In this document: piece after piece, positions 53,810 to 62,602 of the stretch
Position numbering within the stretch: the first letter of the stretch is position 1
How the letters are laid out: each line of letters starts with the position of its first letter
DNA from: Pseudoxanthomonas sp. J31
Lineage (GTDB): Bacteria > Pseudomonadota > Gammaproteobacteria > Xanthomonadales > Xanthomonadaceae
NCBI RefSeq assembly: GCF_000510725.1
Contig: NZ_AZNZ01000003.1
Span: 124,001-188,000, forward strand
Reading direction: 5' to 3'
Length of the DNA stretch: 64,000 bases
Made by a program: the position numbers and the translations under genes
The notes under the pieces: model-generated
Database searches by the model: none
Seen by the model: the letters and a program-made list of their open reading frames with translations, nothing else
What the model was told of the DNA's origin: nothing

Positions 53810-54736
53810 ATGACCCTGCAACGTTTCCATCCGATCGGCATTCCCGGCCAGCCATGGGGCCCGGCGGAAAAGGCGCAGTGGCTGGCGATGCAGCGCCGCC
53901 GGCGCAGCCATGCCGACGAGGTGGTTGCGCCGGTGCGCGCACTGGCCGATGCCTGGGACGTACTCGAGTACGGCATGCTGGATTACGCCGGCGAGCGCTA
54001 CCCGCTGCTGGCGCTGCGCAGCCGCGGCTGGGACGACGGCCTGCCGGTGGCGCTGGTGACCGGCGGCGTGCACGGCTACGAGACCAGCGGCGTGCAGGGC
54101 GCGCTGCTGTTCGCGCGCGAGCACGCGGCGGCCTACGCCGACCGCATCAACCTGCTGGTCGTGCCCTGCGTCAGCCCGTGGGGATACGAGCGCATCCACC
54201 GCTGGAACCCCGACGCGGTCGATCCCAACCGTTCCTTCCGCCAGCCCAGCCCGGCGCGCGAGTCGGCGGCGCTGATGGAACTGGTGGCGCCGCTGCGCGG
54301 CCGCTTCCTGCTGCACGTGGACCTGCACGAGACCACCGACAGCGACGAGAGCGAGTTCCGCCCGGCGCTGGCCGCGCGCGACGGCAAGCCGTTCGAGCCC
54401 GGGTACATCCCCGATGGCTTCTACGTGGTGGACGACAGCGCCAACCCGCAGCCGCAGTTCCAGCAGGCGGTGATCGGGGCGGTGGCGAAGGTCACCCATA
54501 TCGCCCCGGCCGACGCGGACGGCCGGATCATCGGCTCGCCGGTGCTGGCGCCGGGCGTGATCGCCTATCCGCTGGTGGAGCTGGGGCTTTGCGCCGGCAT
54601 CACCGGTGCGCCCTACGTGACCACCACCGAGGTCTACCCGGACAGCCCCAGGGCCACCCCGGAGCAGTGCAATGCCGCCCAGGTGGCGGCCATCCGCGGC
54701 GCCCTGGACTACGTGCTGGCGCAGCCGCAGGCATAA
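53810..54736 (+). CDS. M14-family metallocarboxypeptidase
   Basis: The 308-residue protein has the zinc site of M14 peptidases and succinylglutamate desuccinylase/aspartoacylase relatives: His88 and Glu91 in GGVHGYE and His173 in HVDLHETTD. The block DPNRSFR is also typical. The start at MTLQRFHPIGIPG is chosen because the conserved region begins soon after; the frame remains open upstream. No signal peptide is seen, so it is cytoplasmic. It probably cleaves a small peptide or amide, but the substrate is not known. Confidence 0.85.
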   Translation: MTLQRFHPIGIPGQPWGPAEKAQWLAMQRRRRSHADEVVAPVRALADAWDVLEYGMLDYAGERYPLLALRSRGWDDGLPVALVTGGVHGYETSGVQGALLFAREHAAAYADRINLLVVPCVSPWGYERIHRWNPDAVDPNRSFRQPSPARESAALMELVAPLRGRFLLHVDLHETTDSDESEFRPALAARDGKPFEPGYIPDGFYVVDDSANPQPQFQQAVIGAVAKVTHIAPADADGRIIGSPVLAPGVIAYPLVELGLCAGITGAPYVTTTEVYPDSPRATPEQCNAAQVAAIRGALDYVLAQPQA

Positions 54737-54882
54737 GGTTTTGCCGCCCGCTGCCGACAACCACTGCGGCGCTCCACGCGCGGCGTGGCGGCAGGCTGGC
54801 GGGCCGCGCGCGGCCCGTGGTCTCCGGTAAGGTCGCGCGCTTGCGGGCGCCTGCGGACGCCCGGTGCAGACAGGGGAAAAGC

Positions 54883-55797
54883 ATGCGATGGATCGGCTGG
54901 CTGTTCGGACGCAAGCGCGCGCAAGGCGTGCCCGACGCCCGTCGTCCGCATGAGCCCGTTGCCGCGGAGCGGCTGCCCGGTACCTTCTCCATGCCGCAGG
55001 ACGAGGCCGGCGACGCCGGCGAGCACTGGACCGTGCGCCTGGCGGCGATGGCCCTGCCGGCGCAGGCGCCGGCCCCCGATCCGCGGCTGCTGCCGGAGGT
55101 CGAGGTCGCCCTGCTGCAGCTGGTGCACGAACGCGCCCGGCTGCCACGCCGGCCGCAGCTGCTGCCGCAGCTGCTGGGCCTGCTCAACGACGAACGCGCA
55201 TCCGGGCGCCAGATCGCCGAGGTGATCGGCCGCGACCCGGCGCTGGCGGCCAACCTGCTGCGCCTGGCCAACAGCCCGATGTACCGCGTGCAGAGCGCCA
55301 TGGTGGAGAGCCTGGACCGCGCGGTGGCGCTGGTCGGGACCGAGGGCCTGCGCCAGCTGGTGGCGGTGGCGCTGATGCAGCCGGTGATGCGGCTGGAGGG
55401 CGGTGCCACCGGCAGCCTGCCCGAGCGCGTGTGGGAACACACCGAACTGGCAACCGGGCTGGTCGCGCGCAGCGCCTCCGGGCGCGGGCGCGACGCGGTG
55501 TTTGCCGCGCAGCTGTTGGCACTGATGCAGGGCCTGGGCGCGATCATGGTGGTGCAGGCCCTGCGCGACGCCTGCGCGCGCCTGCAATGCCAGGCCCCCG
55601 ACGCGACCACCACGGCCGAACTGCTGCAGCGCTGGGCGCGGCGGATCGGGCAGGGCGTGTCCCGCGCCTGGGACCTGCCAGCGGTGGCCGGGGTGCAGGA
55701 CGTGGCCGGGGTGGCCAGCCTCGAGGCGCTGCTGGAAACCGCCAGCAGCGCCGCGGTGGACATCATGCTTGCCGGCAGCGAGACCGCCGCCGGCTGA
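54883..55797 (+). CDS. HDOD-domain protein
   Basis: The 304-residue protein has an HDOD domain at about residues 80-290 (LPQLLGLLNDERASGRQIAEVIGRDPALAANLLRLANSPMY and ALVGTEGLRQLVAVAL). HDOD proteins are HD-related, mostly lack phosphodiesterase activity, and take part in signalling and stress responses. The N-terminal 70 residues are low-complexity, with a short basic region (MRWIGWLFGRKRAQG). It is alone between the M14 gene and a convergent VOC gene. The ATG has GGGGAAAA upstream. Confidence 0.85.
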   Translation: MRWIGWLFGRKRAQGVPDARRPHEPVAAERLPGTFSMPQDEAGDAGEHWTVRLAAMALPAQAPAPDPRLLPEVEVALLQLVHERARLPRRPQLLPQLLGLLNDERASGRQIAEVIGRDPALAANLLRLANSPMYRVQSAMVESLDRAVALVGTEGLRQLVAVALMQPVMRLEGGATGSLPERVWEHTELATGLVARSASGRGRDAVFAAQLLALMQGLGAIMVVQALRDACARLQCQAPDATTTAELLQRWARRIGQGVSRAWDLPAVAGVQDVAGVASLEALLETASSAAVDIMLAGSETAAG

Positions 55798-55983
55798 GCG
55801 CTGCTTGCCGGTCCGGAGCCAGGCGGGCTTCCCCATCGAGCAGTGCCGGACGCGAGGCGGCGATCCCGCCGGGAAAGGCGCGTGGCGCCCGTGTGCGCCC
55901 GCAGGCGCCACCGGTTGCCGAGCGCCTGGTTGCTGCATGCCCGGGGGCGGGGCGGCCCCGCCCGGCCGGTCAGGACAACGCGC

Positions 55984-56424
55984 TCAGGACGCCGGCTGCC
56001 AACCCGGGCCCGGGACGGTATTGATCATCCAGGGGATGCCGAACCTGTCGACGCAGGCACCGAAGCCGGGCGACCAGAAGGTCTCGGCAAAGGGCATGGT
56101 CTGCTGGCCCCCTTCGGAGAGCTGCTCGAACCAGCGCCGGGCGTCGTCGATGTTGTCGGTATGCAGGGTCACGTCGAAGCCGTTCTTGGGCTTGTCGATG
56201 TTGGGCGCCCACTCCTGGTCCATGTCCGCGCCCATCAGTGACTGGTCGCCCACGTCCAGCCAGGCATGCATGAGCCAGTCCTTGTAGCGCTCGTCCAACT
56301 GCATCCCTTCGGGATTCATCGAATAGGGCACGGCGTTGGTGATCTTGCCGCCAAGCACCCTGGCATAGAACTCGAACGCCTCGCGGCACTGCCCCCGGAA
56401 ACTGAGGCTGGTCACGATCTTCAT
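55984..56424 (-). CDS. VOC-family (PhnB-like) protein
   Basis: The 146-residue protein has the vicinal oxygen chelate fold of the PhnB/YjdN type: SLSFRGQCREAFEFYARVLGG, GADMDQEWAPNIDKP, DNIDDARRWFEQLSEGG and a final FGIPWMINTV. Members bind metal or small molecules; the function is unknown. The ATG at 56424 has a strong AGGAGG-type SD 6-9 bases upstream. Longer in-frame starts lie in a GC-rich hairpin region and are not supported. Confidence 0.88.
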   Translation of the reverse strand: MKIVTSLSFRGQCREAFEFYARVLGGKITNAVPYSMNPEGMQLDERYKDWLMHAWLDVGDQSLMGADMDQEWAPNIDKPKNGFDVTLHTDNIDDARRWFEQLSEGGQQTMPFAETFWSPGFGACVDRFGIPWMINTVPGPGWQPAS

Positions 56425-56839
56425 ACGTCTCCTCCTTGGTGAGTGGCCGCGGGCGGCATGCCCGGGGCGGTTCTGTGGATCGGCTGCACTCCCGCGACGG
56501 GTGGAGGGCGGGCAGATCGACATGCACGAGGAGGTCGCGTTGCCGGGGCAGGGCCGGACACGATCCTGGGCGGAGGGAATATGCATCCAGGCCCGCCTGC
56601 GGGCATGAATGCGCGATGCGCGCCACATGGAACGGCGCGGGGTGTCCGGATCGACCGGGGGCTGGCGCAGGGCGCCGGGTCCGGCGCCCAGGACAGGCCC
56701 TGCCTCGGGAGCGAGGCAGGGGCCCGCCCCAACGCACCGGGATTACCGCACCTTCCAGGGCCGCCCGTGAGTGGGGCGCGCGGACGCGTATGGATTCCCG
56801 CAACGGTTCCGCGGCGCCAGGTGGGTCGGTGCGCGGAGG
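56425..56839. other. Non-coding region with tandem hairpins
   Basis: In these 415 bases no gene is supported. Two perfect hairpins lie close together: GGGCGCCGG/CCGGCGCCC (56670-56689, 2-base loop) and CCCTGCCTCG/CGAGGCAGGG (56698-56721, 4-base loop). Neither has a T tract. They lie between the start of the VOC gene and the end of the leftward NERD gene remnant. Confidence 0.55.
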
Positions 56840-57499
56840 CTACGCCTTGTTGCGGTGGACCAGGTCGCTGGTCCCGCACTCGGGGCAATCGCGGAAGAAT
56901 TCCAGCCCCGACTTGCGCAGGCGGGGATGATGCCCCGGGAGGCAGGTGAAGCGGATGGCGGTGTTGGTCTGGCAGGCGCTGCACTTGAGGTAGTACCCGA
57001 ACTTGCCGTAGCACACCTGTCCCTCGCGGCCGCCACAGGACTTGCAAGCCGGCAGGGCAGGCTGGGGTGGCGACACCGGGGCAGCGGCCGCCTCGACGAC
57101 GGGCGGTGCTTCCACGGCCTGCGCGACCGGCGGCGGGGTTGCGGCCACCCGCGCGTCCCGGGCGGATGCGCCGTCGCCTGCCGGCTGGTACATCGCAGCC
57201 AGCTGGCGGGCCACGGCTTCCAGGGTGTCAGAAGACACGAACTTGGCGGCGGTACGCAGGATGCCCAGCAACGGATTCTCGTTGTCCACGTCCCGCCAGA
57301 TGGCCTTGCGCAGCTGGTCGGCCTTGATCACGCGGCGGGTGTCGAAGTGCCTGGGACGGTCGATGCGGGCGCTGGGGGATACCAGCACGAAGTGCTGGAA
57401 CGCCGGTGGGATGGCGAAGCCGAGCCGGGTGGGGAGGGCAAGCGAGGCCATCACCTCGCGCAGGACCTGGATGTGGCGCTCGTTCTGCTCCAGCTCGCC
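56840..57499 (-). pseudogene. NERD-domain protein with zinc ribbons, 5' end lost
   Basis: The roughly 219 codons left of this gene encode the end of a nuclease-related (NERD) domain (blocks LALPTRLGFAIPPAFQHFVLV and RPRHFDTRRVIKADQLRKA) followed by an Ala/Pro linker and two zinc-ribbon-like cysteine groups (CKSCGG...CYGKFGYYLKCSACQ and FRDCPECG). The remaining frame begins at about 57499, next to the start of an istB remnant on the other strand; the rest of the NERD domain is missing. An open frame on the minus strand continues through the istB antisense but does not encode the lost part. The gene was therefore broken by an IS insertion. Confidence 0.75.
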
Positions 57500-58153
57500 A
57501 GTCCGTCCTATCAGTCCATGTCCTTCGACGACCGGTTCGGGTTGCTCGTGGATGCGGAGCTGGCGACGCGGGAGAATCGTCGTGTCACCCGCCTGCTGAA
57601 ATCTGCAAAGCTCAAAGCCCCTGGCGCGGTGCCCGAGGACATCGACTTCTCTGCCCGGCGTGGCATCGACAAGCGCCAGGTCATGGATCTCCTGACCTGC
57701 CAGTGGATCGAGCGTGGCCAACATGTGGTCATCACCGGGCCCACCGGCACCGGCAAGACCTGGCTTGGCTGCGCGCTGGGACGCGAAGCTGCCCGAAAGG
57801 GATTGTCGGTCAGCTACCAGCGCATGCCACGACTGATGGAGGACATGGAGGTCGCGTACTCGGATGGGAGCTTGCCGGCGTTGCGTACGAAGCTGGGCAA
57901 GGCCAGGTTGCTCATCCTGGATGATTGGGGCGTCGCCCCGATCACTGCCCGGGGTCGACAGCACCTGCTGGAGGTGATCGACGACCGCGTTCCCGGAGGA
58001 TCGGTGCTGATCACGTCCCAGCTTCCGGTGAAGACCTGGCATGACTACCTGGGCGAGCCCACGGTGGCCGACGCCATCCTGGATCGCCTGCTGCACAACA
58101 AGCACACCATTGAGTTGAAAGGCGACTCGATGCGCAAGCACGCAGTTCGTTGA
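57500..58153 (+). mobile_element. istB: IS21-family IstB ATPase, 5'-truncated
   Basis: The region encodes about 211 residues from the ATG at 57518: SFDDRFGLLVDAELATRENRR, then Walker A GPTGTGKTWLG, Walker B LLILDDWG and a C-terminus IELKGDSMRKHAVR, all typical of IstB, the helper ATPase of IS21-family elements. Full IstB proteins are about 245-265 residues, so roughly 35-50 N-terminal residues are missing, and istA is absent. In-frame codons before the ATG (LASPSYQS) still resemble IstB, so the break lies near 57500. A terminator-like hairpin follows at 58161-58188. Confidence 0.85.
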
Positions 58154-58160
58154 TCTGATC

Positions 58161-58188
58161 ATCGTTCCCGGCGAGCGCCGGGAACGAT
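58161..58188. repeat. Perfect inverted repeat after istB
   Basis: ATCGTTCCCGGCG/CGCCGGGAACGAT forms a 13-bp perfect stem with a 2-base loop, 8 bases after the istB stop. It may terminate istB or belong to the element's end. The arm sequence appears again at 61156-61169. Confidence 0.7.
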
Positions 58189-58268
58189 GGTTCTGACCGG
58201 GCAGCGGCGATGCCTCCTTGGAGGCGGATACTGATCCCCTTCGACGGAACGGCTGCCGGCCGCCAGGT

Positions 58269-59324
58269 CTACTGCGCCCGGACCTCGCGCTCGTACCACG
58301 GGCGAGTGTTGTTGACGATCTTGACCACCGACAGCATCACGGGCACTTCGATCAGCACGCCCACCACGGTGGCCAGCGCCGCGCCCGAGTGCACGCCGAA
58401 GAGGGCCACAGCCGTAGCGACCGCAAGCTCAAAGAAATTGCTGGCACCAATCAGCGCCGACGGTCCCGCCACGCAGTGGGCGACGCCCAGCCTGCGGTTG
58501 AGCAGGTAGGCCAGGCCGGAGTTGAAGTAGACCTGGATCAGGATCGGCACCGCCAGGATTGCGATGATCAGGGGCTGCTCGACGATCTGCCTGCCCTGGA
58601 AGCCGAACAGCAGCACCAGCGTCGCCAGCAGTGCCACCAGCGAGACAGGCCCGAGACGAGCGAGCACCCGCTCCAGCCGGGCCTCGCCGCCATGTGCAAG
58701 CAACCAGCGACGGAGGAAGACTGCGACCGCGACCGGCACCAGGATGTAGAGGCCGACTGACAGCGCCAGCGTGTCCCAAGGTACCGTGATCGACGACAGC
58801 CCCAGCAGCAGGGCTACCAGCGGTGCGAACGCCACCACCATGATCGCGTCATTGAGCGCGACTTGGCTGAGCGTGAAGTTCGCGTCGCCACGGCACAGGT
58901 TGCTCCACACGAACACCATTGCGGTGCATGGCGCGGCAGCCAGCAGGATCAGCCCTGCCATGTAGGAGTCGATCTGGTCCGCCGGGAGCCAGTCGGCGAA
59001 GACATGCCGCAGGAAGAACCAGCCCAGCAGGGCCATTGAGAACGGCTTGACCGCCCAGTTGACGAACAGGGTGACGCCGATGCCGCGCCAGTGCCTGCCC
59101 ACTTCCCGCATGGCGCCGAAGTCGACCTTCAGCAGCATGGGGATGATCATCAGCCAGATCAGTGCGGCCACCGGCAGGTTGACATTCGCGACTTCCATGC
59201 CGCCGAGGGCTGCGAACGCACCCGGCATGAAATGTCCCAAGCCGGTGCCGACCACGATGCACAACGCCACCCACAGGGTCAGGTAACGCTCGAACAGCCC
59301 CATGCGGGGCGTTGCCTCAGCCAT
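58269..59324 (-). CDS. acr3: Arsenite efflux transporter ACR3
   Basis: The 351-residue membrane protein has ten helices of the ACR3 (BART) family. The conserved, functionally needed Cys133 lies in AAAPCTAMVFVWS, and the start block LTLWVALCIVVGTGLG and the later GPSALIGASNFFELAVATAVALFG are typical. It exports arsenite (and sometimes antimonite) across the inner membrane using the proton gradient. It overlaps arsC by 8 bases, and both lie downstream of arsR on the same strand as an ars operon. It is distinct from the ArsB family. Confidence 0.95.
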   Translation of the reverse strand: MAEATPRMGLFERYLTLWVALCIVVGTGLGHFMPGAFAALGGMEVANVNLPVAALIWLMIIPMLLKVDFGAMREVGRHWRGIGVTLFVNWAVKPFSMALLGWFFLRHVFADWLPADQIDSYMAGLILLAAAPCTAMVFVWSNLCRGDANFTLSQVALNDAIMVVAFAPLVALLLGLSSITVPWDTLALSVGLYILVPVAVAVFLRRWLLAHGGEARLERVLARLGPVSLVALLATLVLLFGFQGRQIVEQPLIIAILAVPILIQVYFNSGLAYLLNRRLGVAHCVAGPSALIGASNFFELAVATAVALFGVHSGAALATVVGVLIEVPVMLSVVKIVNNTRPWYEREVRAQ

Positions 59325-59835
59325 GGACGGACGCCTCGTCTTCAGGCTGTACGAAACCGATGCGATCGAGCGAGTCCTTCAGGGCGGCACGGTCGTCCCA
59401 GACCTCGGCCGGCAGTGCCAGCAGTGCCTGCAGGCGCGCCTTGACGATGCGGTGGGCCTGGCGGAATGCCTCCCGCTTGTCCTCATCATCGCCTTCCACG
59501 GCTGCCGGGTCTGGAAGCCCCCAGTGCACGCGGAGAAAGTCCCCGAGCACGACGGGGCAGGTTTCGGCCGCGGCCGAATCGCAGACGGTCACCACCAGAT
59601 CCATCGGTGCCGCGTCCGGCGTTGTGAACTCATCCCAGGACTTGCTGCGCAGGCCTGCGGTGGCAATGCCTTCGGCCGCCAGCTGGGCAAGCGCCCAGGG
59701 ATTGACCGTGCCGGCCGGCTGGCTGCCGGCGCTGAAGACCTCGAAGCGGTGGCCGGCCCAGGCGCGGAGCGTGGCCTCGGCCAGCACGCTGCGCGCGGAG
59801 TTGCCGGTGCACAGGAAAAGGACGCGACGCTTCAT
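59317..59835 (-). CDS. arsC: Arsenate reductase ArsC (low-molecular-weight phosphatase type)
   Basis: The 172-residue protein has the PTP-type P-loop C-x5-R at Cys9-Arg15 (CTGNSARS), which binds arsenate. Further cysteines at 85 and 93 (TVCDSAAAETCPV) fit the intramolecular disulfide cascade of thioredoxin-coupled ArsC. It reduces arsenate to arsenite, which Acr3 then exports. The gene lies between arsR and acr3 on the minus strand. The ATG at 59835 starts MKRRVLFLC; earlier in-frame starts overlap the arsR end and are not supported. Confidence 0.92.
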   Translation of the reverse strand: MKRRVLFLCTGNSARSVLAEATLRAWAGHRFEVFSAGSQPAGTVNPWALAQLAAEGIATAGLRSKSWDEFTTPDAAPMDLVVTVCDSAAAETCPVVLGDFLRVHWGLPDPAAVEGDDEDKREAFRQAHRIVKARLQALLALPAEVWDDRAALKDSLDRIGFVQPEDEASVHG

Positions 59836-59869
59836 CGGGACGGTTCCTCGAGTGACAGGTGGGAGGGGG

Positions 59870-60205
59870 TCAACAGGCGCAGGCGGCCGCGACATCAGGG
59901 GGGCAGCTCTCGTCCGAGGAGCCCGCGCAGCAGTTGTGGGTCAGGTAGGCGACCAGTGCGTTCATGGCCTCGAAGTTGGCGCGGTAGCAGACGTTGCGCC
60001 CCCGGCTCTCGCTGCCGATCAGGCCGGCGTGGACGAGTTCCTTCAGGTGGAAGGACAGGGTTGCGCCGGGGACGGCCAGCGCTTCCGCGATTTCACCGGC
60101 CATGCGGCCGTCGGGCCCGGCCTCGACCAGCAACCGGAAGATCGCCAGCCGGGTGGCGTGGCCCAGCGCCGTCAGCGCAGCGATTGCCTGATTCGTTTCC
60201 ATCAT
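59870..60205 (-). CDS. arsR: ArsR-family arsenic-responsive repressor
   Basis: The 111-residue winged-helix repressor has the block LTALGHATRLAIFRLLVEAG and the recognition helix region GATLSFHLKELVHAGLI. Its metal site is not in the recognition helix but at the C-terminus: vicinal Cys92-Cys93 (HNCCAG) and Cys101, as in Acidithiobacillus ArsR (C95, C96, C102), with two further cysteines at 109 and 111. It would release DNA on arsenite binding. The ATG at 60205 (or 60202) is only 14 bases from the divergent arsH start, so both promoters lie partly inside coding sequence. Confidence 0.92.
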   Translation of the reverse strand: MMETNQAIAALTALGHATRLAIFRLLVEAGPDGRMAGEIAEALAVPGATLSFHLKELVHAGLIGSESRGRNVCYRANFEAMNALVAYLTHNCCAGSSDESCPPDVAAACAC

Positions 60206-60213
60206 TCTAGAAT
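60204..60213. promoter_or_regulatory. ArsR operator candidate between arsR and arsH
   Basis: The perfect palindrome ATTCTAGAAT overlaps the arsR start codon and fills most of the 14-base gap to arsH. ArsR/SmtB operators are typically AT-rich imperfect palindromes near divergent starts. The position lets one dimer control both directions. Confidence 0.5.
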
Positions 60214-60219
60214 AGTCGA

Positions 60220-60975
60220 ATGAATAACGAACGGCAATCATCCGCGCTCCTCGACCTCCCCCATCTGGCCGCCGACCTGCTTCCCGGCCCTCGCCATGAC
60301 GCACTCGGTGCAGACACGGGCCAGCCGGCGCCGCGCATCCTCCTGCTGTACGGCTCGCTGCGGCCGCAGTCCTACAGCCGCAAGCTGGCCTTGGAGGCCG
60401 AGCGCATCTTGCGCCACCTCGGCGCCGAAACGCGGGTGTTCGATCCACACGATCTGCCGCTGCTGGACAGCGTTGGCAAAGACCATCCGAAGGTGCGGCA
60501 ACTGCGCGAATGGTCGCAGTGGTCGGAAGGTCAGGTCTGGGTTTCGCCCGAACGCCACGGCACGATCACCGGCGTGTTCAAGAACCAGATTGACTGGCTG
60601 CCCCTCGAGGATGGCAGCGTGCGTCCCACCCAGGGGCGGACGCTGGCGGTGATGCAGGTGTGCGGCGGATCGCAGTCGTTCAACGTGGTCAACACTCTGC
60701 GGGTGCTGGGGCGGTGGATGCGGATGGTGACGATTCCCAACCAGTCCTCGGTCGCCAAGGCATGGCAGGAGTTTGACGACGCGGGACGTATGCGCGCCTC
60801 TCCGTTCTACGACCGGGTGGTGGACGTGATGGAGGAGCTGGTCAAGTTCACGCTCCTGGTTCGCGGGCGAAGCGCCTATCTGGTCGATCGCTACAGCGAG
60901 AGGAAGGGTGCCGATGAAGCTCGTCGAGTGGCCAGAGAAGCAGGAGTGCTGGAAGATCTCCCAGCAGCTTCTTGA
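60220..60975 (+). CDS. arsH: ArsH (NADPH-dependent FMN reductase)
   Basis: The 251-residue flavoprotein has the signature [16 protein letters not shown] (where the family has GSLRxxSYSR) and the flavin block [21 protein letters not shown]. ArsH oxidises trivalent organoarsenicals and reduces quinones and metals. It is divergent from arsR with a 14-base gap and no SD in front, so it may be leaderless or use a promoter inside arsR. The C-terminal tail [18 protein letters not shown] is family-like. Confidence 0.94.
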   Translation: MNNERQSSALLDLPHLAADLLPGPRHDALGADTGQPAPRILLLYGSLRPQSYSRKLALEAERILRHLGAETRVFDPHDLPLLDSVGKDHPKVRQLREWSQWSEGQVWVSPERHGTITGVFKNQIDWLPLEDGSVRPTQGRTLAVMQVCGGSQSFNVVNTLRVLGRWMRMVTIPNQSSVAKAWQEFDDAGRMRASPFYDRVVDVMEELVKFTLLVRGRSAYLVDRYSERKGADEARRVAREAGVLEDLPAAS

Positions 60976-61231
60976 CTGGCGAGCCTGCTTGATCCGCTGC
61001 TGATGGTCAGCAAGGTCGGTTGAGCGATCACCCCGCACTGTTCTCAGTGATCAATCTCATTGGTACCCGCACTGCAGGCGGGTGAAAGCCATATCGGCCG
61101 CGGCAAGGCCTTCCTCAGTCGCAATACCAAGGCCTTTGTTCAGTTGCCTGACTCGTCGCCGGGAACGATCCTGTCATGCGGACTCCACGCCTATCGGCTA
61201 CGCTGCGGACAGACCATCGAGTGGAGCAGGC
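60976..61231. other. Region after arsH with a copy of the istB-end motif
   Basis: No gene is supported in these 256 bases. The 14-base sequence TCGCCGGGAACGAT at 61156-61169 is the inverse copy of the left arm after istB (58161-58174). The rest shows no obvious structure. Confidence 0.5.
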
Positions 61232-61597
61232 ATGCAGCAATCCTCCGGCCGTCTTTCCCTGGCGTTCCCGCTTGTCGTGCTGCTGGCGGTGGTGGCGTGC
61301 GCCGCGCCGCGCGGGGAGGCGCCTGCCGCCGGAGGCGCCACGGTGGTCGAGGGCACGGTGGCCGCGATCGATACCGCGCCCTGGGCCTACGACGGCCACG
61401 CGCGGGTCGAGCTGGACGTGCCCGGACGCGGCCCGGTGGTGGTGCAGCTGCCGGCGCGCTGGAACCTGTGCAAGGCGGCGCCGGTGGAAGTCGATGCGCT
61501 GGCCCCGGGCATGCGGGTACGGGCGGCCGGTGCGCTGGAGGAGGATGGCCGTCTGACGGTCTGCGCCGATCCGGCGCATGGGCTGTCGCCCCTCTGA
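61232..61597 (+). CDS. Small putative lipoprotein
   Basis: The 121-residue product has a signal peptide (MQQSSGRLSLAFPLVVLLAVVAC) ending in VVAC, which fits a lipobox, so Cys23 may be lipidated. The mature part is a beta-rich domain (VVEGTVAAIDTAPWAYDGHARVELDV and VVVQLPARWNLC, then VEVDALAPGMRVRAAGAL), similar to small OB-like or nucleic-acid-binding beta barrels, but no family is recognised. Its SD (GGAGCAGG) is good. It may be exported to the outer membrane. Confidence 0.75.
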   Translation: MQQSSGRLSLAFPLVVLLAVVACAAPRGEAPAAGGATVVEGTVAAIDTAPWAYDGHARVELDVPGRGPVVVQLPARWNLCKAAPVEVDALAPGMRVRAAGALEEDGRLTVCADPAHGLSPL

Positions 61598-61732
61598 ACG
61601 CGCCGGGGCTCTCCTCCGCATTGATGCCGGATGCCTGGCGGATCGGGCGATGCCGCGCGTGACCATCCGCAGGAGTGGCAGCGGCGGGCCCGGGCTACGA
61701 TGGCGCCCCCGATCGCACAGGACAGGCAGCTG

Positions 61733-62419
61733 ATGGATCCACGCTTTCGCGCCACCGGCGCCGCGGTCGCCATCCTGGCCGCCGGCGCGATTGCCGGAGC
61801 GTTGCTGGACGACGGATTCCGCCTGCTGCACTACGCCTGCAAGCCGCTGGCCACCGTGCTTATTGCTGTTTACGCGATGCGCGCCGCGCCGCCGGTATCC
61901 GCGCGCTACCGGGCGGCGGTGCTGGCCGGCCTGGCGTGCTCGCTGGCGGGCGATGTCTTCCTGATGCTGCCGCAGGACCTGTTCGTGCCGGGGCTGGTGG
62001 CATTCCTGCTTGCGCACCTTTGCTATATCGTCGCCTTCTTTCCTGGCGCAGGTACGGTTCCCCGCGTACTGGGATTGCTGGCCTATATGGCATTCGCCGG
62101 CTGCAACCTGGTCCTGCCGCTGCCCAGTGTGCCGGCGGCGCTGCGCGTCGCGGTGCTGGTCTATGTCGGCGTGCTGATGCTGATGGCCGGGCTTGCCACG
62201 GCCCGTGCCTGGAGCCTGCGCCACGACCGGCGGCTGGCCGCACCGGCGCGTGCGGCAGCGCTGGGCGGCATGCTGTTCGTGCTCAGTGACAGCCTGCTGG
62301 CCTGGGACCGCTTCGGCGGCGGCCTGCCGCTGGCGATGCTCTTCATCCTCGCCACCTACTACGCGGCACAGTGGTGCATCGCCCATTCGGTTGCACCCAG
62401 CGGGCGCGCGCCAGCCTGA
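61733..62419 (+). CDS. YhhN-family (lysoplasmalogenase) membrane protein
   Basis: The 228-residue protein has about eight membrane helices. Family motifs are visible: YACKPLATVLIAVYA near residue 33, GLACSLAGDVFLMLP, LCYIVAFF, GGMLFVLSDSLLAWDRF and ATYYAAQWCIA. YhhN-type proteins include TMEM86 lysoplasmalogenases, which hydrolyse vinyl-ether lysophospholipids; bacterial members are less studied. An earlier in-frame ATG at 61700 is possible. It stands alone. Confidence 0.85.
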   Translation: MDPRFRATGAAVAILAAGAIAGALLDDGFRLLHYACKPLATVLIAVYAMRAAPPVSARYRAAVLAGLACSLAGDVFLMLPQDLFVPGLVAFLLAHLCYIVAFFPGAGTVPRVLGLLAYMAFAGCNLVLPLPSVPAALRVAVLVYVGVLMLMAGLATARAWSLRHDRRLAAPARAAALGGMLFVLSDSLLAWDRFGGGLPLAMLFILATYYAAQWCIAHSVAPSGRAPA

Positions 62420-62602
62420 AATACGATCCGCTCCGCAGGTTCCCTGCGGCGAACGTGACGCGGCGCAAGCCCGGCGCGCCTGCTGGTTCCATTCCACCAT
62501 CAGCGCTGACGACAGGTCATAAGCCAATAATTAACGCTTATTTATCAATGAATAGGCGCGCGTGGCTCAATGGAGCGGTCCCAACCAACCGCTCCAGCCC
62601 CC

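Noticed and set aside
57518-58153. Calling istB a DnaA/DnaC-type replication helper
   Set aside because: The start block SFDDRFGLLVDAE and the end block RLLHNKHTIELKGDSMRKH are specific for IstB of IS21-family elements.
61060-61662. A 200-codon open frame overlapping the small lipoprotein gene
   Set aside because: The other frame at 61232-61597 has a signal peptide, lipobox and SD; this one becomes Gly/Arg/Ala-rich with no motif.
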